Shown: positions 45,719-55,085 of the stretch, piece by piece
How the letters are laid out: each line of letters opens with the position of its first letter
Numbering within the stretch: position 1 is the stretch's first letter
Source of the DNA: Maribacter antarcticus DSM 21422
GTDB taxonomy: Bacteria; Bacteroidota; Bacteroidia; Flavobacteriales; Flavobacteriaceae
Assembly: GCF_000621125.1 (NCBI RefSeq)
Contig: NZ_JHZC01000011.1
Span: forward strand, 1 to 64,000
Direction of reading: 5' to 3'
DNA: 64,000 nucleotides
Notes under the pieces: generated by a model
Seen by the model: the letters and a program-made list of their open reading frames with translations, nothing else
The model's database searches: none
Told to the model about the DNA's origin: nothing
Position numbers and translations under genes: made by a program

Positions 45719-46689
45719 ACCTTCCTGCGCATCAAATTCTCTCCAAAGAGTTGGAGTAAATTCTTCTTGTCATCCGTTATTTTCAGCCCTTCTAGCACCG
45801 CAAATGCTTTTTTGGTATACGTTTCAATTTCCTTTTGAGTTAGTTCTGAAGAACCCGTTTCTACAAATAAGGTTGTAATGGTCTGAATCTTATCAGAGGG
45901 GTCATTGGGCTGAATGGAAAACAAATCCGAAAGCTCTTTTTGCTGTTGTGGTGTTCCCTTTTCCAAGGCTTTTAGATACAAAAAGGTTTTCTTGTTCTCT
46001 ATAATATCACCGCCTACTTGCTTGCCAAAAGTTTCTGGGTCCCCAAAGGCATCCAAGTAATCATCTTGAAGTTGAAAAGCGATACCCAAATTACGTCCAA
46101 ACTCATACATACTATCTTGGTCGGCTACCGAAGTATTGGCTATAATTCCACCCATTTTAAGAGCAGCTGCGACCAAGACCGCTGTTTTGTATTCTATCAT
46201 TTTTAGATACTCTGTTTCGGTAACATCGTCACGTGTTTCAAAATCAACGTCGTATTGCTGTCCTTCGCAGACCTGTAGTGCCGTTTTGCTAAATAATTTG
46301 GCTAAATCGCGAAAAGTCTCCCCTTCATAATTCTCAAATAATTGATATGCATTAATAAGCATGGCATCGCCTGAAAGGATACCTGTATTAATATCCCACT
46401 TTTCATGCACGGTTTTGCTTCCCCTTCGTAAAGGAGCATCATCCATAATATCGTCATGTACCAAGGAAAAATTATGGAACACTTCTATAGCCAAGGCGGC
46501 ATCCAATGCCTTCTTATAATCTGTTCCGAACACTTCCGTCGCCATTAAAACCAATACAGGCCGTAATCTCTTTCCTCCTAAACCTAAAATATAGGTAATA
46601 GGCTCATATAAATTAACAGGTTCTTGGACTAGGGCCTTAGACTCCAAATAGGAGATAAATTCCTCACGGTATTTTTCTATGGAATGCAT
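45715..46689 (-). CDS. Polyprenyl (geranylgeranyl-type) diphosphate synthase
   Basis: 324 residues from the ATG at 46689 (MHSIEKYREEFISYLES); the longer frame to 46746 adds 19 unlikely residues. First aspartate-rich motif LVHDDIMDDAPLRRG, GGKRLRPVLVLMATEVF before it, and second motif FQLQDDYLDAFGDPETFG. These enzymes add isopentenyl units to allylic diphosphates. Whether it stops at C20 or goes longer cannot be read by eye. Its end overlaps the convergent lycopene cyclase by four bases; a carotenoid role is therefore likely, though quinone synthesis is possible. Confidence 0.92.
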   Translation of the reverse strand: MHSIEKYREEFISYLESKALVQEPVNLYEPITYILGLGGKRLRPVLVLMATEVFGTDYKKALDAALAIEVFHNFSLVHDDIMDDAPLRRGSKTVHEKWDINTGILSGDAMLINAYQLFENYEGETFRDLAKLFSKTALQVCEGQQYDVDFETRDDVTETEYLKMIEYKTAVLVAAALKMGGIIANTSVADQDSMYEFGRNLGIAFQLQDDYLDAFGDPETFGKQVGGDIIENKKTFLYLKALEKGTPQQQKELSDLFSIQPNDPSDKIQTITTLFVETGSSELTQKEIETYTKKAFAVLEGLKITDDKKNLLQLFGENLMRRKV

Positions 46690-46830
46690 AGGATGATTTT
46701 TTTCAAAAATACACCCATTGTTACAAATACCGCTCATAAGCGTCAATCATATAGCTAAAAAGTAGTATCAATGCAATAGATTTCAAAATCCTCGTCTTTA
46801 CTATTGAAGACCAAAACATAGACCAAAGGG

Positions 46831-47361
46831 GTGCCAGAGCAACAGCGCAAATACTTGAATGATTTTTTTAAGGAAGAATATGAGGCCTTAAAGGGATATG
46901 TACGCTCCAAAATTAAACATACATCAGAAAGTGATGCTGAAGATATTATCCAAGACGTTGCACTTAGGATTTTCTCTAGACCTCCTGAAGCGCTTCCCAT
47001 TACCAATATTGGAGGTTTTGTTTACCATGCGATAAAGAATAAAATTATCGATACCATGAGAACCAAAAAAGAACGGGTTCACAATGAAGATGAACTAGAA
47101 CAGCTATGGACAGAATTTGCATCGGTGTTTTATGAAGTGGATAGCAGAAACTATTCCAATCAGTTAAAAACATATTTAGAAAACGCTATTATAGCCTTAA
47201 AACCTTGCTATAGGGATATTATACTAGCTATAGATTTTGAGGGCTACACGTACCGAGAAATTTCTAAGGAAACAGGTATTTCTGCTGGTACTTTAATGTC
47301 TAGAAGACACAGGGCAATAGCCATCTTATCAAAACAAATCGAGTTTAATAAAGAACCATAA
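46831..47361 (+). CDS. ECF RNA polymerase sigma factor
   Basis: 176 residues: region 2 (YEALKGYVRSKIKHTSES, DAEDIIQDVALRIFSR, YHAIKNKIIDTMRTKKER) and region 4 (LKPCYRDIILAIDFEGYTYR, SAGTLMSRRHRAIAILSK). A GTG at 46831 gives a start at PEQQRKYLNDFF; no ATG is nearby. It is followed after 11 bases by a small membrane protein and has no FecR or zinc-finger anti-sigma next to it. Confidence 0.88.
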   Translation: MPEQQRKYLNDFFKEEYEALKGYVRSKIKHTSESDAEDIIQDVALRIFSRPPEALPITNIGGFVYHAIKNKIIDTMRTKKERVHNEDELEQLWTEFASVFYEVDSRNYSNQLKTYLENAIIALKPCYRDIILAIDFEGYTYREISKETGISAGTLMSRRHRAIAILSKQIEFNKEP

Positions 47362-47372
47362 AATAGAACATC

Positions 47373-47786
47373 ATGGCGTATAAAGAAAAAGGTAGTATGG
47401 AAGTAGAACAAAAAACTAAGAACTATGTCACCAAAGGATTTAAAATAGTCTTCTTTATCCTGTTGGGTATTGCTATTGCCTTTTTGGTAGGCTACCTAGT
47501 AATGCGGTTATGGAATTGGTTAATGCCAGAACTTTTTGACTTGCCCTTGATTGGCTATTGGCAGGCAGTAGGAGTCCTCGTCCTCGCAAAAATTATTTTC
47601 GGATTTGGCAGTGGCGATGGTCCCCGTAGTAGGAAAAAGAGTGAAAATCATCCAAAATCGGGAAGATGTGCATCGTACCGAAGAGACTTCTCGAAATGGA
47701 AACACTACGACGAATTTTGGAACGAAGAAGGAGAACAAGCCTATACCTTGTATGTGGAACGATTGAAAGAGGAAAATAATGGATAA
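47373..47786 (+). CDS. Small membrane protein paired with the ECF sigma gene
   Basis: 137 residues: a cytosolic N-terminus, two hydrophobic segments (GFKIVFFILLGIAIAFLVGY, and a second near WQAVGVLVLAKIIFGFGSG), then a basic, Cys-containing tail and KWKHYDEFWNEEGEQAYTLY. The W-x-H-Y-x-x-F-W-x-E-E-G stretch is striking and probably conserved. Eleven bases after the sigma gene, it could be its membrane anti-sigma partner, but there is no known anti-sigma motif. Confidence 0.7.
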   Translation: MAYKEKGSMEVEQKTKNYVTKGFKIVFFILLGIAIAFLVGYLVMRLWNWLMPELFDLPLIGYWQAVGVLVLAKIIFGFGSGDGPRSRKKSENHPKSGRCASYRRDFSKWKHYDEFWNEEGEQAYTLYVERLKEENNG

Positions 47787-47840
47787 AGGCATTAACAGTC
47801 GAACTAAAATAATCCGAAATGTTAAAAAATTACAAAACTT

Positions 47841-47882
47841 AGGAAACTTTTAATGTTTTTATAGTTTCCCGATGTACATTTG
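47841..47882 (+). promoter_or_regulatory. Candidate TetR operator and promoter of the efflux operon
   Basis: AGGAAACT (47841-47848) and AGTTTCCC (47863-47870) form an inverted repeat (7 of 8 paired), just before TACATTTG (47875-47882), a good TAnnTTTG element. The TetR ATG is at 47892. A TetR dimer bound here would repress its own operon and the efflux genes. Confidence 0.6.
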
Positions 47883-47891
47883 CATATTGTT

Positions 47892-48497
47892 ATGAAAGAA
47901 ACTATTCTTAATAAGGCTACCGAATTATTTTTGGAACAAGGTTTCAAAAGTGTAACCATGGACGATTTGGCCAATGAAATGGGTATTTCCAAAAAAACTA
48001 TCTACAGCCATTTTGAAAACAAAACAAAACTAATTGAAGAAAGTACATCACATCTCTTGAATTCAATTTCAGCGGGGATAGATGATATTCGAGAATTACA
48101 CAAGAACCCCATAGAGGAACTCTACGAAATCAAGAAGTTTGTAATGTTACATCTAAAGGACGAAAAATCTTCACCACAATATCAACTTCAAAAATATTAT
48201 CCCAAGATTCATAAGATTATGCACACTCGGCAGTTTGAAATCATGGAAGATTGTGTTTTGGCAAATATCAAAAGAGGTATGGAACATGGAATATACAGGG
48301 AAAACCTTAATATAGATTTTGTTGCACGCATATATTTTACAGGAGTTACCAGTATTAAAGACCTGAAATTATTTCCTGTAAATAGATTCCCAATAAGAAA
48401 ACTAATGGACGATTATTTAGAATACCATCTTAGAGGAATTATTACCCCAGAAGGAAGAATAATCTTACATAAAATCATCAATTCAAACGAAAAATAA
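47892..48497 (+). CDS. TetR/AcrR-family repressor
   Basis: 201 residues from the ATG at 47892 (MKETILNKATELFLEQGFKS); a TTG four codons earlier is less likely. The helix-turn-helix is VTMDDLANEMGISKKTIYSHFENK-like at residues about 24-45, and the C-terminal ligand domain has no recognisable specificity. The TolC gene begins at the next base after its stop, so it sits at the head of a TetR-TolC-MFP-RND operon. Such regulators respond to the drugs or lipids exported. Confidence 0.9.
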   Translation: MKETILNKATELFLEQGFKSVTMDDLANEMGISKKTIYSHFENKTKLIEESTSHLLNSISAGIDDIRELHKNPIEELYEIKKFVMLHLKDEKSSPQYQLQKYYPKIHKIMHTRQFEIMEDCVLANIKRGMEHGIYRENLNIDFVARIYFTGVTSIKDLKLFPVNRFPIRKLMDDYLEYHLRGIITPEGRIILHKIINSNEK

Positions 48498-49838
48498 ATG
48501 CAATCACTTAAAATACTGTTTATAGCCCTTTTTATAAGCAGTTGGTCATTTGGCCAAGAACAGACCTATACGTTTACTTTAGAGGAAGCTATCGCCTTTG
48601 CCCTTGAAAATAATTACAGTGCTATTAACGCAGACCGGGATATGCTGGATGCACAAAAGCAAAAATGGGAAACAATAGCTACTGGTTTACCTCAAATAAC
48701 GGGTGCTATAGGGTATCAGAATCAATTGATACAACCCGTAGCTCAAATACCAGCAGAATTTTTTGGCGGCGAGCCAGGCACGTTCCAAAACGTAATCTTT
48801 GGCCAACCTCAATCAGCAGTTGCCTCAGCTACTTTAAAACAGCAAATTTTTGACGGTTCCTATATTGTAGGGGTACAGGCTACAAAAGCGTTTTTAAGCT
48901 ACAGTGCGAACAACAAGGAAAAAACCCAACTAGAAATACGCAAAGCAGTTACAGAAGCCTACGGCAATGTATTGCTTGCCAGGGAAAGTGTTCAAATACT
49001 TGAAAAAAATATCAGGAACCTTAATAAAAATCTTTTCGAGACGACTAAAATTTACGAGAACGGACTTGGAGATGAGGAAAGCGTAGAGCAATTACAGATT
49101 ACACTTTCTTCGGTTGAGAACCAGTTAAAAAATGGAGTTCGACTTAAGGACATTACCCTACAAATGTTAAATCTGGTTATGGGTATAGCTATCGACGCTC
49201 CCACACAATTAGAGGAAGATTTGGATATTTTAACAGAGAAAAAAATAGACTTTAGTTTATTAGATATCGATTTCAAACTAGAGAATAACGTTGATTTTAA
49301 ACTAGCATTAAATCAGAACGAACAACGCTACTTTGAATGGAAATTAGCTCGAAGTAGAGCCTTGCCTACTTTAAATGCCTTTGTAAACTACGGAGCCAAT
49401 TCATTCTCTGATAACTTCGCTTTTTTAGACAACGGACAAGATTGGTTCGAATCCTCTGTGGTTGGGGTTGACCTTAGTATTCCCATCTTCAGCTCAGGAA
49501 AGCGCAGCGCAAGTACGGCACGCGCAAAAATAGCCTTAGAAAAAGCCAAAACCCAATTGACAGAGGCCGAAGAACAAATAAGATTACAATTAGAGAGTTC
49601 TAAAAGCAATTACATCCTTTCTGTTGAAGAATATGAAACTTCCAAAAACAATTTAAACTTGGCAGAACGTATTGAGAATAAAAATCAAATCAAATATGCA
49701 GAAGGCCTTGCTAGCAGTTTTGAGCTTCGCCAAGCTCAAACCCAGCTTTATGATGCCCAACAGGGATATTTACAAAGCATGGTAGAGGTTATTAATAAGA
49801 AGACGGCACTAGAAACAATACTCAACAACAAATCCTAA
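48498..49838 (+). CDS. TolC-family outer-membrane efflux protein
   Basis: 446 residues with a signal peptide (cut after SSWSFGQ) and two outer-membrane-efflux repeats (LEEAIAFALENNYSAINADR; later IALEKAKTQLTEAEEQIRLQ, LNLAERIENKNQIKYAEGL). Usual length for TolC. It forms the outer-membrane tunnel for the adaptor and RND pump encoded next. Start codon follows the TetR stop directly. Confidence 0.92.
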   Translation: MQSLKILFIALFISSWSFGQEQTYTFTLEEAIAFALENNYSAINADRDMLDAQKQKWETIATGLPQITGAIGYQNQLIQPVAQIPAEFFGGEPGTFQNVIFGQPQSAVASATLKQQIFDGSYIVGVQATKAFLSYSANNKEKTQLEIRKAVTEAYGNVLLARESVQILEKNIRNLNKNLFETTKIYENGLGDEESVEQLQITLSSVENQLKNGVRLKDITLQMLNLVMGIAIDAPTQLEEDLDILTEKKIDFSLLDIDFKLENNVDFKLALNQNEQRYFEWKLARSRALPTLNAFVNYGANSFSDNFAFLDNGQDWFESSVVGVDLSIPIFSSGKRSASTARAKIALEKAKTQLTEAEEQIRLQLESSKSNYILSVEEYETSKNNLNLAERIENKNQIKYAEGLASSFELRQAQTQLYDAQQGYLQSMVEVINKKTALETILNNKS

Positions 49839-49866
49839 AACACCAATCATAAAAACTTACAACATA

Positions 49867-51039
49867 ATGAAAAACATATCCTATTTACTACTCCTTAGCT
49901 TATTGATAGCTTCCTGTGGAGGCTCTGGGGAAAAATCAGTAGATGATTTAATTGCTGAAGGAAATCTAGAAATCCTTAGGTCTAAGAAAAACCAGATCTC
50001 CGAAACCTATAATACCCTGGGCGTGGAGATAAAACAACTAGATTCCGCTATCGCAGTGCAAACGGGTGAGAGCAACCTTCCCCTTATTTCTACTATTACT
50101 GCTAAAGCAGAAAAATTCAATCATTTCTTAGAATTACAGGGAGATGTTGCCACAAAACAAAACGTGCTGATATATCCTGAAATGCAAGGCACCTTGCAAC
50201 GCGTTTTGGTAAAAGCAGGACAAAGCGTTTCTAAGGGGCAGCTTCTTGCAACAATCGATGATGGCGGTATGGGGAGTCAGCTTGCGCAATTAGAAACCCA
50301 AACCGCATTGGCAAAAACTACGTTTGAGAGACAAAAGCGACTTTGGAATCAAAAAATCGGTTCTGAAATCCAATACCTGCAGGCTAAAACAAATTTTGTG
50401 GCTGCCGAAAGCAGCGTTAAACAAATCCGTAGCCAGTTAGGTAGATCAAACATTCGCGCTCCCTTCTCCGGTATTATTGATGACGTGATAAAAGACCAGG
50501 GAACCGTTGTTGCGCCTGGCCCAGGCTCCGAAGTATTTAGAATTGTAAATCTATCTGATATGTATATAGAAGTAGATGTCCCGGAAAGCTACCTGAGCGA
50601 TATTAATAAAGGAAACCTAGCAAAAGTTTATTTTCCGGTTTTAGGAGATACTATTATTTCTAAAATACGACAAACAGGTAATTTTATAAATCCCGGCAAC
50701 AGAGCCTTTACGGTTGAAGTAGCCGTTCCTAATATAAACGATGCGATAAAACCGAATCTGACTGCAAAAGTAAGCCTTAACGACTACAGCTCCGATGCAG
50801 CAATTTTAGTACCACAGGGTATCATCTCTGAAAATGCTGATGGGCAACAATATCTTTATGTGGCCAATGACAAAAAAGATAATAAGGCAATTGCAAAAAG
50901 AAGAATTATTACAACAGGGCGTACTCAAGGTAATATGGTGGAAGTACTTTCTGGGATTACAGAAGGTGATTTATTGATAAAAGAAGGAGCTAGAAGCGTA
51001 AAGGACGGTCAGAACGTACAGGTTTTGAGTAGTATATAG
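49867..51039 (+). CDS. RND efflux periplasmic adaptor lipoprotein (MFP)
   Basis: 390 residues: lipoprotein signal (LLSLLIASCGGSG, Cys near 17), biotinyl-lipoyl-like half motifs (LQRVLVKAGQSVSKGQLLAT and NIRAPFSGIIDDVIKDQGTV), a helical hairpin between them, and a beta-barrel domain near ISKIRQTGNFINPGNRAF. It bridges the RND pump and the TolC channel. Spacing of 28 bases from TolC. Confidence 0.93.
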   Translation: MKNISYLLLLSLLIASCGGSGEKSVDDLIAEGNLEILRSKKNQISETYNTLGVEIKQLDSAIAVQTGESNLPLISTITAKAEKFNHFLELQGDVATKQNVLIYPEMQGTLQRVLVKAGQSVSKGQLLATIDDGGMGSQLAQLETQTALAKTTFERQKRLWNQKIGSEIQYLQAKTNFVAAESSVKQIRSQLGRSNIRAPFSGIIDDVIKDQGTVVAPGPGSEVFRIVNLSDMYIEVDVPESYLSDINKGNLAKVYFPVLGDTIISKIRQTGNFINPGNRAFTVEVAVPNINDAIKPNLTAKVSLNDYSSDAAILVPQGIISENADGQQYLYVANDKKDNKAIAKRRIITTGRTQGNMVEVLSGITEGDLLIKEGARSVKDGQNVQVLSSI

Positions 51040-51132
51040 TTGATGTATTCTAAAACTGCTTGAAAAAAATAGAAAACTAAAAGTTTTAAGAAGGAACACC
51101 ACCTTATAAAAACGACTAATTACACACCAAAA

Positions 51133-54100
51133 ATGAGTAAACAAAAGAAAAACGCGGATAAAGAATTTGGTCTGTCTTCTTGGGCAATTGACAACCCCTC
51201 CGTCATCTATGTCATGATTATACTGTTTCTTATCATTGGCTATCAAGGATATCAATCCATGCCTAGAGAGGATTATCCAGAGATTGTGGAGACTAAGATT
51301 TATGTAAGCACGCCGTATCCTGGAAATACCGCAGAAGATATTGAGCGTTTATTGACCGATCCTTTGGAAGACCGTTTAAAAAATGTGAGTAATGTGGTAG
51401 AGACTACGTCTACCTCACAAGAGGACTACTCTATCATAACGGTTGAATTTGACGAGGATATTACCGTAGAACAAGCCAAACAAAAGGTAAAAGATGAAGT
51501 GGATGGGGAAAAAGCAGGTGAAGATTGGCCCACTTTCAACGGAGCAAAGGTAGAACCCAATATTTTCGACCTCAACCTGGCAGAATCCTTCCCCATAATG
51601 AACGTAAATTTTACGGGAGATTACCCTGTAGAAAAACTAAAGGAATTTGCGGAATACCTAGAAGAAGAGATTGAGAATTTACCAGAGATAAAACAGGTAG
51701 ATATTCGTGGTGCACAGAAAAAAGAGGTGGAGGTAGCCGTTGACGTTTACAAGATGATGGCGTCCAAAGTAAATTTTCAAGATGTTATTGGGGCTATCAG
51801 TAATGGGAACATGACCATGTCCGCAGGGAATATTAAAACCTCGGAACAAAGGCGTACTATTCGTGTGTTGGGCGAAATTGAAAAACCAGAAGAACTTAAT
51901 AATTTTGTTGTCAAATCTGATAATGGCCCTGTATATCTTAAAGATATAGCCAAAGTATATTTCCAAGAAAAAGAAAAGACCACCTACGCCCGCGAATTTG
52001 GAGAAAGCGTAGTGATGCTAGATATTAAAAAACGATCGGGGAAAAATACTATTGCAGCTACAACTCAAATTAGAGAAATCGTAAAAAAAGCAAAAAAGAA
52101 TTACTATCCAGCAGATCTTAATATTTCCATAGCGAATGATTCTTCAGACCGAACTTTAAACCAAGTGGATGATTTAGTAAACAACATCATTTTCGGGATT
52201 ATTTTAGTGGTAACGGTTTTAATGTTCTTCCTTGGTTTTAGAAACGCCCTGTTCGTAGGGTTTGCTATTCCAATGTCCATGTTTATCTCCTTTGCCGTAT
52301 TAAATTTAGCTGGTTACACCTTGAACACAATGATTCTTTTTGGAATGATTATGGGACTTGGTATGTTGGTAGATAATGGTATCGTAGTAGTAGAAAACGT
52401 ATATCGTTTAATGAGTGAAGGGATGAGCCGTACAGAAGCGACCAAAAAAGGAGTTGGCGAAATTGCACTTCCCATTATTATTTCTACGGTCACCACAGTA
52501 GCGGCATTTGTACCCTTGGCTTTTTGGCCAGGTATCTTTGGTCAGTTTATGATTTTCTTTCCAATAACCTTATCTGTGGTATTGGGATCCTCATTATTTG
52601 TGGCCATTTTCATGAACTCTATGCTCGTATCTCAATTCATGAATACCGAGGAAAAGGAACTCACTATAAAACAACTGTTTCGCATCAGTGGGATTTTAGG
52701 TGGCTTTGGTATTTTCATTTTAGTGTTCGGAGGGGCGATGCGAGGTTTGGGAACCATAATGATCTTTACCGCTATCCTATTTTGGGTCTACAAATACCTT
52801 ATTAAAAAATGGGCTACCAAATTTCAGAACAATACCATGGTACGGTTTGAAAACTGGTACGAAAGAAGAATAGAACACGCGTTAAGAGGCAAGAACGTCT
52901 ATTGGTTCTTTGGTTTAACCTTCGCGCTTTTAATTACGACGGTCATGCTTTTTGGAATGTCCGTAGGGTCAGGGAGAACTAAAATTGAGTTCTTTCCAGA
53001 AAATACACCTAATGAAATTTATGTCTATATAGAATACCCCGAAGGTACTTCCATCACAAAGACGAACACGCTTACCAAAGCTATTGAAGGTCGCGTTTAT
53101 GATGTGGTAAATAGGGAAATGTATGTAGATCCAAAGGGCGAGAATTATTTGGTAGAATCTGCCGTTTCTCAAGTAGGTGAGGGAGCTGGAAACCCGCAAA
53201 CGGATGGCGGTTCTTCTGCGGAGATGCCGCATCGTGGCAAAGTGACTGTATCTATGCGTGAATACAAGTACAGAAACGGTCTAGACACGGAGAAACTAAG
53301 AGGTGAAATTCAAAAAACACTCACAGGTATCTATCCTGGTGTATCTATTTCTGTTGAAAAAAATGCAGATGGTCCACCACCGGGCTATCCTGTAAATATA
53401 GAACTGGAAGGTGATGATTACAATGAGTTGATCAGTACAGCAGAAGATATTCGAAACTTTATCAACACTAAAAACGTTGCGTTTGTAGAGGAATTAAAGA
53501 TTAACGTAAATCAGAGCAAGCCTTCTATGGAGGTAAGTGTGGACCGCCAAAAAGCCGGTGAACTAGGCGTAGGTGTTGGCCAGGTAGGGCAACAATTAAG
53601 ACGTTCCTTGTTTGGAGAAAAAGCGAGTGTTTATAAAGTGGACGGTGAGGATTACGATATTAACGTACGTTTTAACGAAGACATCCGTTTTGATAAAAAT
53701 GCACTCTTTAATCAAAACATTATTTTCAGGGATGCGGCTACAGGTAAAATAAAGGAAGTTCCTGTTTCTGCAGTGGCAAGTCAAAAAAACTCATCAGGTT
53801 TTAGTGCCATCAAACACAGAAATGGCAACCGTGTCGTAACTATATATTCCGGACTAAAAGCCGGTGGAAATCCCGCATTGGTGGTAGAAGAAATTAAAAA
53901 AGTGATGGAAAACTATGATGGTGTTCCAGGTACCGTGAAGGTTGATTACACGGGTGAGATTGAAGAACAGAACAAACAAATGGAGTTTTTGATTGGCGCT
54001 TTTTTCTCTGGTCTTGGACTTATTATGCTCATTCTTATCTTTCAATTCGGTGGTATCTCCAAAGCCCTTATCATTATGATCGCTATTTTCCTAAGTTTTA

Positions 54101-54633
54101 TAGGTGTATTCGGCGGACTTATGATTACCGGTTGGTCTTTTGTTATTCTGATGACGATGATGGGAATCATCTCTCTTGCAGGTATTGTGGTAAATAATGG
54201 GGTGGTATTATTGGATTATACACAAATATTAATTGACCGTAGAAAAGTAAAACTTGATTTAGGCGATAAGGATTTATTACCTATGGATGATGCCACGGAA
54301 ATTATCGTTAAAAGTGGAAAAGCGAGATTACGACCGGTTATTTTAACCGCTATTACAACAGTTCTTGGATTGATTCCATTAGCGATAGGGTTAAACATAG
54401 ATTTCTTCTCACTTTTTACGGATTTTGACCCAAAAATCTATATCGGCGGAGACAATGTAATCTTCTGGGGGCCCTTGGCATGGACGGTTATTTTTGGTTT
54501 GATAGTCGCTACCTTCTTAACCTTGATTATTGTACCAGTACTTTTCAATATTACCTATCGGATTAAAACAGCGATAAAGGGGCGTGGAAAGAAAACAGAA
54601 ACTTCCAAAGACACCTTGGAAACTGCGGCTTAA
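51133..54633 (+). CDS. RND-family efflux pump, inner-membrane component
   Basis: 1166 residues, longer than the usual 1030-1050. The first half has MPREDYPEIVETKIYVSTPY, helix 4 GLGMLVDNGIVVVENVYRLM (one aspartate of the proton relay), and GNTAEDIERLLTDPLEDRL in the porter domain. After helix 6 there is an added hydrophobic block (GILGGFGIFILVFGGAMRGL, IMIFTAILFWVYKYLIKKWA) that most pumps lack. The second half has GVGVGQVGQQLRRSLFGEK and ISLAGIVVNNGVVLLDYTQI. It exports drugs, detergents or lipids with proton exchange; substrate range is unknown. The start is 93 bases after the MFP gene. Confidence 0.93.
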   Translation: MSKQKKNADKEFGLSSWAIDNPSVIYVMIILFLIIGYQGYQSMPREDYPEIVETKIYVSTPYPGNTAEDIERLLTDPLEDRLKNVSNVVETTSTSQEDYSIITVEFDEDITVEQAKQKVKDEVDGEKAGEDWPTFNGAKVEPNIFDLNLAESFPIMNVNFTGDYPVEKLKEFAEYLEEEIENLPEIKQVDIRGAQKKEVEVAVDVYKMMASKVNFQDVIGAISNGNMTMSAGNIKTSEQRRTIRVLGEIEKPEELNNFVVKSDNGPVYLKDIAKVYFQEKEKTTYAREFGESVVMLDIKKRSGKNTIAATTQIREIVKKAKKNYYPADLNISIANDSSDRTLNQVDDLVNNIIFGIILVVTVLMFFLGFRNALFVGFAIPMSMFISFAVLNLAGYTLNTMILFGMIMGLGMLVDNGIVVVENVYRLMSEGMSRTEATKKGVGEIALPIIISTVTTVAAFVPLAFWPGIFGQFMIFFPITLSVVLGSSLFVAIFMNSMLVSQFMNTEEKELTIKQLFRISGILGGFGIFILVFGGAMRGLGTIMIFTAILFWVYKYLIKKWATKFQNNTMVRFENWYERRIEHALRGKNVYWFFGLTFALLITTVMLFGMSVGSGRTKIEFFPENTPNEIYVYIEYPEGTSITKTNTLTKAIEGRVYDVVNREMYVDPKGENYLVESAVSQVGEGAGNPQTDGGSSAEMPHRGKVTVSMREYKYRNGLDTEKLRGEIQKTLTGIYPGVSISVEKNADGPPPGYPVNIELEGDDYNELISTAEDIRNFINTKNVAFVEELKINVNQSKPSMEVSVDRQKAGELGVGVGQVGQQLRRSLFGEKASVYKVDGEDYDINVRFNEDIRFDKNALFNQNIIFRDAATGKIKEVPVSAVASQKNSSGFSAIKHRNGNRVVTIYSGLKAGGNPALVVEEIKKVMENYDGVPGTVKVDYTGEIEEQNKQMEFLIGAFFSGLGLIMLILIFQFGGISKALIIMIAIFLSFIGVFGGLMITGWSFVILMTMMGIISLAGIVVNNGVVLLDYTQILIDRRKVKLDLGDKDLLPMDDATEIIVKSGKARLRPVILTAITTVLGLIPLAIGLNIDFFSLFTDFDPKIYIGGDNVIFWGPLAWTVIFGLIVATFLTLIIVPVLFNITYRIKTAIKGRGKKTETSKDTLETAA

Positions 54634-54658
54634 TCGTAATTAAAAGTAAGAGAATTAC

Positions 54659-54712
54659 CAAAACACCGTTCTAACTTGAAAACCAATATTTCCTAGCTAG
54701 AAGGGTGTTTTA
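54659..54712 (+). terminator. Terminator of the efflux operon
   Basis: AAAACACCGTTCT pairs with AGAAGGGTGTTTT (one mismatch) about 25 bases after the RND stop, and the distal arm runs into a T-rich tail. It would end the TetR-TolC-MFP-RND transcript. Confidence 0.65.
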
Positions 54713-54977
54713 ATTTCTTAACACTAATAAATTTTGCCCCTATACATATGCATTATCAGAATTACTAAGAAATTGAACGCGTAAAAGAAACACTGCGATA
54801 TAAACCTCTGTTCATCTAGTATTCGTTGGAAGGAGCTTTCGTTCAGCACTAGAGTTCTGGCCAAACCTGCGTTACTGGCAAACATATGCAGCTGCAATGG
54901 GTGGAACGACAGCGCTAGCTCTATTTTTTCCTATATCACAAATCTATTTTTAAAAGATTTAACTTAGGTTTTAAATC

Positions 54978-55032
54978 AAAACGGAGTCGATAACTAAGAA
55001 CCTTTTTAGTTCATAGCATCTCGACTCCGTTT
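54978..55032 (-). terminator. Terminator of the second SusC/SusD pair
   Basis: AACGGAGTCGA and TCGACTCCGTT form an 11-base perfect stem, with A-run and T-run flanks, about 55 bases past the SusD stop on the minus strand. The flanks suit termination in either direction. Confidence 0.75.
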
Positions 55033-55085
55033 GTTGTTGCCAATGGCCAACTCTAAACAAGCATTATCTTATATAACTGGCTGCA

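Larger units (their letters stand above)
54634..55085. other. Intergenic stretch with two terminators and a decayed gene remnant
   Basis: Between about 54845 and 54955 one plus-strand frame reads SALEFWPNLRYWQTYAAAMG, GTTALALFFPISQIYF and TAA. This looks like real protein but has no start, and an upstream piece (RYKPLFI, stop, YSLEGAF) is in another frame. I do not recognise the family; it looks like the tail of a small membrane protein. No other gene is seen. Confidence 0.4.
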
